Shown one piece after another: positions 1 through 5,874 of a stretch of 11,920 nucleotides of DNA. The stretch lies in NCBI GenBank assembly GCA_910577065.1, contig CAJTLD010000081.1, positions 1 through 11,920 on the forward strand, read 5' to 3'. The stretch is from an uncultured Lachnospiraceae bacterium (GTDB lineage: Bacteria; Bacillota; Clostridia; Lachnospirales; Lachnospiraceae). Numbering within the stretch: position 1 is the stretch's first letter; each line of letters starts with the position of its first letter. Under the pieces are notes generated by a model. The model had not been told where the DNA came from. It saw nothing but the letters and a program-made list of their open reading frames with translations, and did no database searches. The position numbers were made by a program, and so were the translations under genes.

Positions 1-69
1 AGGTATGGATATCCTTGTAAAAAAAGTGTCAACCGATATTGACAATATCATTTAATGCCCATCCTTCGG
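1..69. promoter_or_regulatory. Left-edge non-coding stretch with perfect inverted repeat
   Basis: This lies just downstream of the HNH gene. Bases 35-49 form a perfect inverted repeat, GATATTG-A-CAATATC. On the minus strand a TTGACA hexamer (27-32) and a seven-T run follow it, so it could be a promoter/operator for the next leftward gene (terminase would be usual) or a weak terminator. No good -10 box is visible at 16-18 bp. The window ends before this can be resolved. Confidence 0.3.
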
Positions 70-420
70 TCAGCGCAATTCCGGATCAATTTGCACGACA
101 GGGGGGAGTATGGTTATGCTCCCGTCTGCCCCAAACGTGTATCCTGCCATCCCTGGTATGCTTCCTCTCTTTTTGGCATGGTGGATCGTGTTGTGACATT
201 CCTGACAAACGTATTTTAAGTTGCTAAAACCAAGGGATATGTCTGGGTTGTTTATGCTAAGTGGCGTCAGTTCTTTCTTATGGTGGACGATACACCCTGT
301 TCGTGTGCCGCATTCTTCACACATGCCTCCGTCACATGCCCTGCGGTGCGCTATGTATGCCATGCGGCATTTTTCCCATGACTTGGACAGGTAGAATTTT
401 TTTGCGAACGGTTTGCTCAT
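70..420 (-). CDS. Phage HNH endonuclease
   Basis: This 116-aa protein has the layout of the small phage HNH nucleases that work with terminase in DNA packaging or cut DNA non-specifically. Two CxxC zinc-binding pairs are visible (C34/C37 and C72/C75). HH at 46-47 gives the first catalytic histidines, an Asn occurs near 67, and H76, H80 and H81 complete the HNH core. The N-terminal stretch with W15, C18 and AYIAHR is typical of the subgroup encoded directly before the small terminase subunit, which would lie left of the window. The ATG is preceded by a GGAGGGGAAGGG-type ribosome binding site. It follows the late-regulator gene by 48 bp. The family call is firm from motifs; the packaging role is inferred from what is known of such phage neighbourhoods. 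Confidence 0.88.
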   Translation of the reverse strand: MSKPFAKKFYLSKSWEKCRMAYIAHRRACDGGMCEECGTRTGCIVHHKKELTPLSINNPDISLGFSNLKYVCQECHNTIHHAKKRGSIPGMAGYTFGADGSITILPPVVQIDPELR

Positions 421-468
421 ATGCCCTTCCCCTCCCTGGTTTATGATACACTTTTGTCATTTTAGCAA

Positions 469-978
469 TTATAACACATCCAAACCGTCAAAACCGTCGT
501 TTTTCAAATTTCTTTCATTTTTTTCCAAAAACCTGTCATGCTTCCTTCTGCAGCTGTTTTCTGTATAACGCTTCCTGCTCCCATACAGGCCGTTCATATG
601 CTGCGCCACCTGCACCCAGTTCAGGTTTTCAATGTAATACAAGGACAGAATGTTGCGCGCTTCTATGTCCTGGATGCTGCATATGTATTCTTCCACGCAG
701 GAGGATAATTCCAAAAGTTCTAGTTCCTCCTGCTGCAATGCTGCTTTCTTCGCCGTAAGCGCCATCTTTGCCCTGCTGTATTCCGGATATGGGAATCCTG
801 TTACTACCGCAGTCCCGAGCGGCTTCTTGCCTTTTTTCCCTTTGGTGACGGAGTCTGCGACGCAATAGCCGTTACTGCCCATTTCGTCCAGCTTCTTTGT
901 AAGTTTTTCTATTGACTGCCTGATGTATTTCACCCTGGCAAGCGCGTCCGAATACTGCTGTAGTATCTGTTTGTCCAT
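469..978 (-). CDS. Sigma-region-4-like phage late transcription regulator
   Basis: This 169-aa protein resembles the RinA/ArpU/DUF1492-type phage regulators that switch on late (packaging and structural) genes. The N-terminal half is charged and helical (coiled-coil-like, about residues 5-35 and 66-100), with a Gly/Lys-rich linker around 44-55. Residues 104-152 look like sigma-70 region 4: an IEARNILSLYYI helix, then LNWVQVAQHM as the first HTH helix and an Arg/Lys-rich recognition helix. The start was chosen at the ATG preceded by AGGAGG with a 7-base spacer. A longer reading (to 1068) would overlap the upstream gene and has no binding site. Its place just before the HNH gene fits a late-gene activator. 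It could instead be a generic sigma-like DUF; direct evidence for late-gene activation is absent. Confidence 0.75.
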   Translation of the reverse strand: MDKQILQQYSDALARVKYIRQSIEKLTKKLDEMGSNGYCVADSVTKGKKGKKPLGTAVVTGFPYPEYSRAKMALTAKKAALQQEELELLELSSCVEEYICSIQDIEARNILSLYYIENLNWVQVAQHMNGLYGSRKRYTENSCRRKHDRFLEKNERNLKNDGFDGLDVL

Positions 979-995
979 CCTGCTGCCTCCTGCGA

Positions 996-1502
996 TTATT
1001 TGTATATGCCCATACCCCTGGCCAATGCAAAGCCATATTCCCGGTTTGCCCCTGCCGAGCCCTCCCATCCGCCTAACATACAGATAGCGTCACATGCGGC
1101 AAGCAATCCCATGCATACCCCCATGTACTCTTCATGGGAAAATCCTCCCGGAAGTCTTTCCAGCAGCCTTGCAGGGTTAATCACGCTATATCCCTCTTCC
1201 GTTAATCTGTCTTCCACTTCCTCGAACCGCTTTATATAATCGTCAGTCCCGCTGATTGGCCCTGACAAATAGAGCCTTAGGCCTTTCCCTTGCTTCTCTG
1301 CTCTATTGTCCATATACTGCTGCCGTATTGCTTTTATTGCTATTTCAATGGCTTTACAGTCTGCTTCCCAGATCTCCCCCTCTTCTTCTTTCCCTCGCAT
1401 GCACATACAATGTGCATACAAACTTTCCAACTGTGAAATCGTTTTCTTGGCATCCTCCGTTATACCTGCTCCTTTTATTTCCCCCAACTCCCTGCTTCCC
1501 AT
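996..1502 (-). CDS. DUF4406-like (nucleoside 2-deoxyribosyltransferase fold) protein
   Basis: This is a 168-aa two-part protein. Residues 20-60 form an acidic helical segment. Residues 76-165 match the DUF4406 / nucleoside 2-deoxyribosyltransferase-like fold: YLSGPISG at 78-85 as the nucleotide-binding first strand, SVINPARL at 106-113, and a C-terminal MLGGWEGSAGANREYGFA block at 142-159 with the conserved acidic residue in the loop before the last helix. Related enzymes cleave or exchange the glycosidic bond of deoxynucleotides. Phage members are common but their substrate is unknown, so a nucleotide-salvage or hydrolysis role is only inferred. The ATG has an AAGGAAG site about 9 bases upstream. 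The late regulator follows after 17 bp. Confidence 0.72.
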   Translation of the reverse strand: MGSRELGEIKGAGITEDAKKTISQLESLYAHCMCMRGKEEEGEIWEADCKAIEIAIKAIRQQYMDNRAEKQGKGLRLYLSGPISGTDDYIKRFEEVEDRLTEEGYSVINPARLLERLPGGFSHEEYMGVCMGLLAACDAICMLGGWEGSAGANREYGFALARGMGIYK

Positions 1503-1522
1503 AAGCCGACTTCCTTTCCTGC

Positions 1523-1675
1523 TTAACTATCACTCTCATATTCCCCACATAAATAGCTGTGTGGCGTTTCTATCCCATATTCTTCTGCTTCCCCGTTGTT
1601 GCAGACCCAGCCTTCTTCCCCTGGTATCTCACTCTTTACATGATATTTACATTTCCCACAACATTCCCTACGCAT
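1523..1675 (-). CDS. Small Cys-rich (zinc-ribbon-like) phage protein
   Basis: This is a 50-aa ORF (MRRECCGKCKYHVK...). Cysteines at 5, 6, 9, 25 and 43 make a CCxxC knuckle followed by a WVCNN motif and a CGEYE ending. This spacing recalls small zinc-ribbon-like proteins scattered through Firmicutes phage early regions, whose role is unknown. The ATG sits 6-7 bases after GGAAGGAG, an excellent binding site. The gene overlaps the 3' end of the preceding 44-aa gene by 8 bp, so the pair is probably translationally coupled. Metal binding is inferred from cysteine spacing only. Confidence 0.62.
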   Translation of the reverse strand: MRRECCGKCKYHVKSEIPGEEGWVCNNGEAEEYGIETPHSYLCGEYESDS

Positions 1676-1802
1676 TATTGCTCTCCTTCCATAATCCTTT
1701 GATGGCTTTCTTTCGTTCTATCCATGATACGCTTCCCATTTTCTTGAATACCTCTTCAACGGCTATTACAATCGTTTCTTTTATTTCTTTTGATACTGGC
1801 AT
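1668..1802 (-). CDS. Small basic/amphipathic hypothetical protein (44 aa)
   Basis: This 44-aa ORF starts MPVSKEIKET. It is preceded by AAGGAG with a 7-base spacer and ends inside the start of the Cys-rich gene (8-bp overlap). Residues 5-22 form a likely amphipathic helix with alternating Ile/Val and Glu/Lys, followed by a second basic helix (IERKKAIKGLWKE). I recognise no family. Reality is supported by the binding site, its fit in the leftward operon and the coupled overlap. It could be a helical adaptor or DNA-associated mini-protein, but nothing in the sequence decides this. Confidence 0.52.
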   Translation of the reverse strand: MPVSKEIKETIVIAVEEVFKKMGSVSWIERKKAIKGLWKESNNA

Positions 1803-1838
1803 ACTATCGCTCCTTCTTATTTTTTACCCCCAGAGTTA

Positions 1839-2111
1839 TCACAAAATTTCCCTTGGACCATCCCATACCATGTATCCTGTATTCTCTGTTTCCAACCTTT
1901 CTATCTCTTCATCTTCTATCATGTGCGCCTTTTCTTTCGCATCCTGTAACGAATCTGCATTTATGGTTATTTTTTTAAATAATGCATACTCTACTTCATA
2001 TTTTCCCATTTTTCTATCCGCCTCTTTCATCATCCAGCCACTTCCCATATGCCCGCTGATTTCATTCAATTCTGCCTGTAAACAGCTATTCAGCCGTTCC
2101 GCATATTTCAC
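1839..2111 (-). CDS. Hypothetical phage protein (about 90 aa)
   Basis: I do not recognise this protein. The reading starts at a GTG that overlaps the stop of the upstream gene (GTGA, 4 bp), the usual sign of coupled translation; no strong binding site is seen before it. An internal ATG at residue 22 (HMGSGW) is a possible alternative. The protein has a helical N-terminus, a central YEVEYALFKKITINADSLQ region with beta character, and an acidic helix (EDEEIERLE) before a MVWDGPREIL tail. The middle segment could be a small alpha/beta fold. Its neighbours are other small early phage genes. Confidence 0.58.
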   Translation of the reverse strand: MKYAERLNSCLQAELNEISGHMGSGWMMKEADRKMGKYEVEYALFKKITINADSLQDAKEKAHMIEDEEIERLETENTGYMVWDGPREIL

Positions 2112-2374
2112 TGTGTTTCCACGACATTCAAAATCTTTTCAGTCGCCTTTCCCCAGAAAATACGAACAAAATCGTCAAGAGTGGCAAACTCCTTATCAGC
2201 CGTCAAGCCAATTTCATCAGCACTTCTCATAATTGTTTTCATCCCTGATTTATCCATTTCTTCCAACGTCTCATATACAATTTCAGAAACAATTTCTTCT
2301 GTTCCGCTGTATTCACATCCCAAAGAAAGGTTTTCCCTTAATTCTTCTATATCTGTTTTATTTAATTTTCCCAT
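2108..2374 (-). CDS. Hypothetical acidic phage protein (88 aa)
   Basis: This unrecognised 88-aa acidic protein appears all-helical, with repeated Glu-rich stretches (IEELRENL, EEIVSEIVYETLEEMDKSG) and an FVRIFWGKATEKILNVV C-terminal helix that may be amphipathic. The ATG begins one base after the stop of the upstream gene; a purine-rich AAAGGGGG lies about 13 bases upstream, so initiation may rely on coupling. The stop overlaps the next start by 4 bp. Acidic helical proteins of this kind in phage early regions are sometimes DNA-mimic inhibitors, but nothing specific supports that here. Confidence 0.62.
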   Translation of the reverse strand: MGKLNKTDIEELRENLSLGCEYSGTEEIVSEIVYETLEEMDKSGMKTIMRSADEIGLTADKEFATLDDFVRIFWGKATEKILNVVETQ

Positions 2375-2375
2375 C

Positions 2376-2753
2376 CTATTCGCTATACCCCCTTTCTAAT
2401 TCTTTCAATGCGGCTTTGGCTTCTTTGTAAGTGGAAAAAACAGATTTTCCGAAATCGTCAATAAAATATTCATCCTCCAAATCATCAATAAACATGATTT
2501 CCTCTTTAAAAATACAAATTTTTATAATCTCAAAATCTATAACCTTACCCACATACTTATTTGGCAAATATATCTTGTCCCCCACCGCAACTGGCAATTT
2601 TGGCAGTTTCCCTTGTTCTTCTAAGCCTTCATATTCGTCTAATTTTTCTGCCATCCGCAACAGCAATTCAGCCGTTCCTTCAATTTCCTGCCCATAAGGC
2701 TGCTGCCCATATGACCTTGCGTATATTCTTGCTTTATCGCTTAATTTCTTCAT
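2376..2753 (-). CDS. Conserved phage hypothetical protein with central beta domain
   Basis: This 125-aa protein has an N-terminal helix, with an IEGTAELLLRMAEKLDEYEGLEE stretch split by a short loop. A KLPVAVGDKIYLP motif (about residues 52-64) follows, then strands IDFEIIKICIF, and a closing FGKSVFSTYKEAKAALKEL helix (102-119). The 'GKLxxLPVxVGDxxY ... FGKxVFxTxxEAxxAL' pattern recurs in small proteins of many Clostridia phages; function is unknown to me. The start was set at the ATG opening MKKLSDKARI, 42 bases inside the longest reading, because it has a purine-rich GGAGGGAAAGGG upstream and matches the usual length. It overlaps the upstream gene by 20 bp. Confidence 0.68.
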   Translation of the reverse strand: MKKLSDKARIYARSYGQQPYGQEIEGTAELLLRMAEKLDEYEGLEEQGKLPKLPVAVGDKIYLPNKYVGKVIDFEIIKICIFKEEIMFIDDLEDEYFIDDFGKSVFSTYKEAKAALKELERGYSE

Positions 2754-2979
2754 ATTTCCCTTTCCCTCCAAAATCCCCCTCCTGTAGCATAGCAACCCAT
2801 TCCTCTAATGTTACCTGCGTTTCCCTGTGGGATTCTTCTACTTCTCTCCTTACCTTTCGGATTACCTTTGCAAGCAGGTTTATGCCACACCTTATCCCTT
2901 CATCCTGGCATCCGCGGTACTGGTGCGCTAATGCGCTCCATGCATTGTTTAGGCTCATTACTACTTCCATGTCTGTCAT
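2734..2979 (-). CDS. Hypothetical phage protein (81 aa)
   Basis: This 81-aa protein has no family I can name. It is mostly helical: an N-terminal segment with MSLNNAWSALAH, a Cys-containing middle (C24, C32), then a basic/acidic helix VIRKVRREVEESHRE and a short acidic tail. It starts one base after the stop of the PAPS-reductase-like gene, with GGAGG 8 bases upstream (inside that gene's 3' end). It runs 20 bp into the next gene, so it is clearly part of the same transcript. Confidence 0.62.
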   Translation of the reverse strand: MTDMEVVMSLNNAWSALAHQYRGCQDEGIRCGINLLAKVIRKVRREVEESHRETQVTLEEWVAMLQEGDFGGKGKYEEIKR

Positions 2980-2980
2980 T

Positions 2981-4123
2981 TTAACATCCTCCCTCTATAG
3001 CCTTCCTGGCCTCCCCTGTACAATACTTATCCATGTAGTAATCCATATTCGGGATACTAATCCCGAGATTCCCAAATTCATTCAGCCATCCCAGAACAAA
3101 CCAATAACCTAATCCGTCTTTGCTTGGTTGCCACATTCCGCTTTGGGAAAACTCACCGCCACGCATGACGTAATCACATAATTTTGGCTCTTGCTCGGAT
3201 AGCATTACAAACCTCTGTTTGTCCTGCGTGATGCCAAATCCGCAGAAGATACATCCCGTTCTCTTGCAGCCTTCCGTTTCATACTGGCATCCCCTGTAAT
3301 CCCTCAGGTAATCATGGATGTTAATTTGCCCGTCAATTCCATCATTTTTCACGACTACTTGACCGTATGCTTCCGCAATGGTAAGGCTGTATTCATGTAT
3401 GTATGTGAGTACATCCTGCTCTGTCCAAAAAGACATAGGATTAGAGGACTTCTGTTTTTTATCATCCCAGGCATTGCAGCCGTATTTCATCCACCTCTGC
3501 CTTCTTAACCTGCTTTCTTCCGCCATTGTCGCAAGTATAATTTTTCTTTTTGTTTTTCTCTCATAACTCCTTGCAGGATTTTTCTTCATTATTTTGCAGC
3601 ACCTATCAGAAATATTAAATGGGGCGTCAAGCAGAAATTTGTATGCAGATACATCAAACTGGCTTTTCTTCCCGTCATCCAACGGGGCATAATGCCCTTT
3701 TCCTAATATCCTGTCAATGCGGAACTGATACGAACCGTCGTTTCTCTTTAATCCAATCCGTGCCTCTTGAACTACTTGCGACACTTCCTTTCCGATAACC
3801 GGATACCCATACTTGATAATTACATCCCGGAAATTCATTGTTGGTCTCAGTTCCGTCACATTCTCTTTTGATAATGCAAACTGCCTGACTGACGGGTATT
3901 CCAAGCCTGTGTTTACAAAAACCGCCTCAATGCCCGGGTAATCTTTACGGACTATATCAAGCAAGACTGTACTGTCCTTTCCCCCTGAAAAACTGACATA
4001 TACGCCATCCTCGCCAAACCTGTCTACCCACTCCTTTATGCGCCTGCGCGTCATCTGGACTTTTGCAGGCAGCGCAAGCGATTGCATCTGCCGCAAGTCC
4101 CCAATTGTATGCTTATTTTCCAT
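2981..4123 (-). CDS. PAPS-reductase / DndC-IbrA-like ATP pyrophosphatase
   Basis: From the chosen ATG the protein is 380 aa. It carries the PP-loop SFSGGKDS (44-51) that binds ATP in the phosphoadenosine phosphosulfate reductase / adenine nucleotide alpha-hydrolase family, followed by the NTGLEYPSVRQF segment (71-82) typical of this fold. A CC pair (175-176) and a C-terminal cysteine group (C279, C286, C291, C294 in GCxRTGCIFCGFG) could bind a metal or Fe-S centre. Phage members are common, but their reaction is not established; cellular relatives activate or transfer sulfur, including DndC in DNA phosphorothioation. The ORF is open to 4198, but the first 25 codons overlap dam, and the MENKHTIGDL start fits related proteins and has AAGGG upstream. 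An ATG at 4138 directly after GGAGG is an alternative. It lies 31 bp downstream of dam. Confidence 0.82.
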   Translation of the reverse strand: MENKHTIGDLRQMQSLALPAKVQMTRRRIKEWVDRFGEDGVYVSFSGGKDSTVLLDIVRKDYPGIEAVFVNTGLEYPSVRQFALSKENVTELRPTMNFRDVIIKYGYPVIGKEVSQVVQEARIGLKRNDGSYQFRIDRILGKGHYAPLDDGKKSQFDVSAYKFLLDAPFNISDRCCKIMKKNPARSYERKTKRKIILATMAEESRLRRQRWMKYGCNAWDDKKQKSSNPMSFWTEQDVLTYIHEYSLTIAEAYGQVVVKNDGIDGQINIHDYLRDYRGCQYETEGCKRTGCIFCGFGITQDKQRFVMLSEQEPKLCDYVMRGGEFSQSGMWQPSKDGLGYWFVLGWLNEFGNLGISIPNMDYYMDKYCTGEARKAIEGGC

Positions 4124-4154
4124 CCCTGCCCTTACCATGACCTCCACAAAATTT

Positions 4155-4961
4155 TTACCAAATCCCGGGCAGTTCCATCTGCCCCAGGCCTGGATCATAA
4201 TTCATCCACAATATTTCCCGCTTTTTACTGCATACCTGCGAATAGCAGGTTGTCTCTCTGCGGTACCAGCCCTTTAACCGGCTGTTGTATAATTCGCTGT
4301 CATACCCGGACAGCGCCACAGGGCCTTTGTGCGCCAGCAGAACGTCCAGCAGGTCGTTTTGTGCCTGGTCGTCCATTTCATGCCGGTACTGCTTTCCATG
4401 CCTGGCGCTTAATACATACGGCGGATCCGGATATATAAGCACATTCTTATAGTTGAACCGCTGTATCAATTCAACCGCAGGCCGGTTCTCAATCTGAACC
4501 CCTCTGAGCCGCTCAGCCGCTTGTATAATCTTTTCCGGAAGGTTGCACCAGTCCTGCGCTGCATAGGCGCGCTCCCTGCCCTGTATGTCATTCTTCCAGC
4601 CCACTTTTTCCCCGTTTGTCCGGAAGCCATGTCCCATGTTTAAGCGGATGTAAAAATTTACGGCTCTTTGGAAGCTGTCCTCTGGGACGGCCGCAAATGC
4701 ATCCTCATAGACCTTCCTGGCATATGGCGTAAAATATATCTCTCTGGCCAGCCGTTCCGGATCCCGTTTGATCCACTCAAACAGGTTGACAACATTCCCG
4801 TCCATGTCGTTCACCGTCTCAATATGCGACCTGGGCTTGTTGAATAATACGGCCCCGGATCCGAAGAATGGCTCCAAGTAGCTGTGGTGCTCCGGGAAGA
4901 AACCGATGATCCATTTTGCAATGCTCCATTTGCTTCCCGGATATTTCATGACTGCTTTCAT
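4155..4961 (-). CDS. dam: D12-class adenine-specific DNA methyltransferase (Dam-like)
   Basis: This 268-aa protein transfers a methyl group from S-adenosylmethionine to N6 of adenine in DNA. The family's landmarks are in the expected order: YPGSKW at 7-12, the AdoMet-binding EPFFGSGAVLF at 30-40, NDMDGNVVN at 51-59, and the catalytic DPPY at 179-182. The length is normal for Dam/DpnM-type enzymes (about 260-280 aa), and nothing looks broken. GAGAGGAAGAA precedes the ATG. The start forms an ATGA overlap with an upstream open frame that lacks its own start. No endonuclease partner lies beside it, so it looks like a phage orphan methylase that would protect phage DNA from host restriction or mark it for regulation. 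Target specificity (GATC is common in the family) cannot be read from sequence by eye. Confidence 0.93.
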   Translation of the reverse strand: MKAVMKYPGSKWSIAKWIIGFFPEHHSYLEPFFGSGAVLFNKPRSHIETVNDMDGNVVNLFEWIKRDPERLAREIYFTPYARKVYEDAFAAVPEDSFQRAVNFYIRLNMGHGFRTNGEKVGWKNDIQGRERAYAAQDWCNLPEKIIQAAERLRGVQIENRPAVELIQRFNYKNVLIYPDPPYVLSARHGKQYRHEMDDQAQNDLLDVLLAHKGPVALSGYDSELYNSRLKGWYRRETTCYSQVCSKKREILWMNYDPGLGQMELPGIW

Positions 4962-5092
4962 TTCTTCCTCTCATATTTTAAAAATTCCACCAGCTCCGTT
5001 TCACTGGACGGATGTTTGTTATACTTCTCATGCCTCTGCCATTTCCCGTAACACCCGGTCTTGTCCTTTGGCGGTTCCGGCCCTCCTGTCCC
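4958..5092 (-). other. Open frame without a start, in frame after the HNH stop
   Basis: From the TAG stop of the HNH gene (5093-5095) the same frame stays open for 44 sense codons and ends in a TGA that overlaps the dam start as ATGA. No ATG, GTG or TTG occurs in it. The encoded peptide (...GCYGKWQRHEKYNK..., ending EFLKYERKK) looks protein-like: charged, no low complexity. It is either a remnant of a gene that lost its start, a readthrough extension of the HNH protein, or chance. TAG is used as a normal stop elsewhere in the window, so general recoding is not supported. Confidence 0.35.
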
Positions 5093-5386
5093 CTAAAAAT
5101 ACGATTTACCATAACGCGCCCGGAACTCCTCCCTGCTGCCTACCTTCGCCTCGTATATTGCCTGCCCGAGCATCTTTGAAAGCTTCTCCGCCATGATGTT
5201 ATCATGTATCCTTCCTGTTACCCTCCCTATATTATGGCATTCATTGCACGCTGGCACCTTTAGCCCGTCCTGCTCCGCCAATTCCCTGACGCCGTTCCCG
5301 AACAATAAATGATGTTCACACTCCGCTGGTTTCCCGCAGAATATGCATATCCTATTATAATTTGTTACAATCCCTCCTGTGGCCAT
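5093..5386 (-). CDS. HNH-like zinc-knuckle phage protein
   Basis: This 97-aa protein has two CxxC pairs (C14/C17 and C47/C50) flanking H25/H26, and NECHN at 48-52, giving a treble-clef HNH-type arrangement (CIFCGKPAECEHHLLFG ... PACNECHN). The C-terminal half is helical (IMAEKLSKMLGQAIYEA) and closes with EFRARYGKSYF. It probably binds zinc and DNA. Whether it cuts DNA is uncertain, because the second half is shorter than in active HNH nucleases and lacks a clear third histidine. The start was placed at the ATG 7-8 bases after AAAGGAGGG; the same frame is open far upstream (to 5764) but only as a shadow of the RNase H-like gene. It sits between the RNase H-like/Rep pair and dam, in the replication module. 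Confidence 0.75.
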   Translation of the reverse strand: MATGGIVTNYNRICIFCGKPAECEHHLLFGNGVRELAEQDGLKVPACNECHNIGRVTGRIHDNIMAEKLSKMLGQAIYEAKVGSREEFRARYGKSYF

Positions 5387-5477
5387 ATATGCCCTCCTTT
5401 CCCAGCCCCCAACAGCCCCATTGGGCATCTTGTGGATAACTGCCTTCCCATTTAGTAAAATCAAGCTTTTCCTGCAC
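5355..5477 (-). CDS. Possible 40-aa ORF, GTG start
   Basis: A GTG five bases after GAGAGGGAG opens a 40-codon frame (MQEKLDFTKWEGSYP...) that fills most of the gap between the RNase H-like gene (10 bp upstream) and the HNH gene, overlapping the latter's start by 32 bp in another frame. It contains several Trp residues and two Cys. No family is recognised. The good binding site and the fit in the gap support it; the short length and the GTG start count against it. Confidence 0.35.
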   Translation of the reverse strand: MQEKLDFTKWEGSYPQDAQWGCWGLGKEGIYGHRRDCNKL

Positions 5478-5487
5478 TTTCTCCCTC

Positions 5488-5874
5488 TCACCCCTCCAAA
5501 ACAACCCGGAACGGCCTCCCTTTTAGTATTTTCAATACTTCCAGCCATTCCGCACGGTTTGCCACCGCTTCCCCTTTGGCCGTCATCCAGCCGGACTTTG
5601 CCCACTGCACCGCCCTCCCGTCCATCAGTGTTACGGCGATATACCGGGACATGGTGTGGATTGTCAGCGGGCATGGGCGCGTTATCCTGCCTAACGCTTC
5701 CGTGAGGGCGGCCAGTTCCGCCTGGTGGAGCGTCGCTTCCATTTCCATTTCCCCATGCCGCCACTTAGGCCCCGACACTGTCCCGGCCATAAGGCTATAA
5801 GAAACCTTCCGGCGCATTTTCTTTGGGCACCGGCTCCCTGCCGAAATATAGACATGCACTTCCATATCATTCAC
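5488..5874 (-). CDS. Degenerate RNase H-like protein
   Basis: This 128-aa protein has the strand-helix order of RNase HI. VHVYISAG (6-13) occupies the first strand, HQAELAALTEAL (50-61) matches the helix carrying the catalytic Glu (E53 here), and TIHTMSRYI (71-79) matches the strand that normally ends in the third catalytic residue. WAKSGWMTAKGEAVANRAEWLEVL (split, 91-114) matches the 'WKxxGWKTAxxxPVKNxDLW' segment. The first and third catalytic Asp positions are I/S and Met, and the protein stops before the last catalytic Asp would occur. It is therefore probably not an active nuclease and may bind nucleic acid or a partner instead. A GTG at 5874 is used here (8-bp overlap with rep); an ATG at 5865 is equally possible. 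The GGGAGGGGGC site serves either. Confidence 0.62.
   Translation of the reverse strand: MNDMEVHVYISAGSRCPKKMRRKVSYSLMAGTVSGPKWRHGEMEMEATLHQAELAALTEALGRITRPCPLTIHTMSRYIAVTLMDGRAVQWAKSGWMTAKGEAVANRAEWLEVLKILKGRPFRVVLEG

Noticed and set aside
1306..2232. Long plus-strand ORF of 308 codons
   Set aside because: It runs antisense through several leftward genes that have good ribosome binding sites. The product is Ser/Phe/Ile-rich as expected from the complement of acidic helical proteins, and no binding site precedes it.
4124..4198. Extended N-terminus of the PAPS-reductase-like protein
   Set aside because: These 25 codons are largely the other frame of the dam 3' end. The MENKHTIGDL start matches the family and has a binding site.
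2980..4961. A full Dnd phosphorothioation or BREX/DISARM defence locus
   Set aside because: Only a PAPS-reductase-like gene and an orphan Dam are present; no cysteine desulfurase, DndD/E, helicase or PglX-type gene is visible.
5387..5764. Extended N-terminus of the second HNH protein
   Set aside because: Those 126 codons are a Gly/Arg-rich shadow of the RNase H-like gene, while a strong AAAGGAGGG marks the internal ATG.
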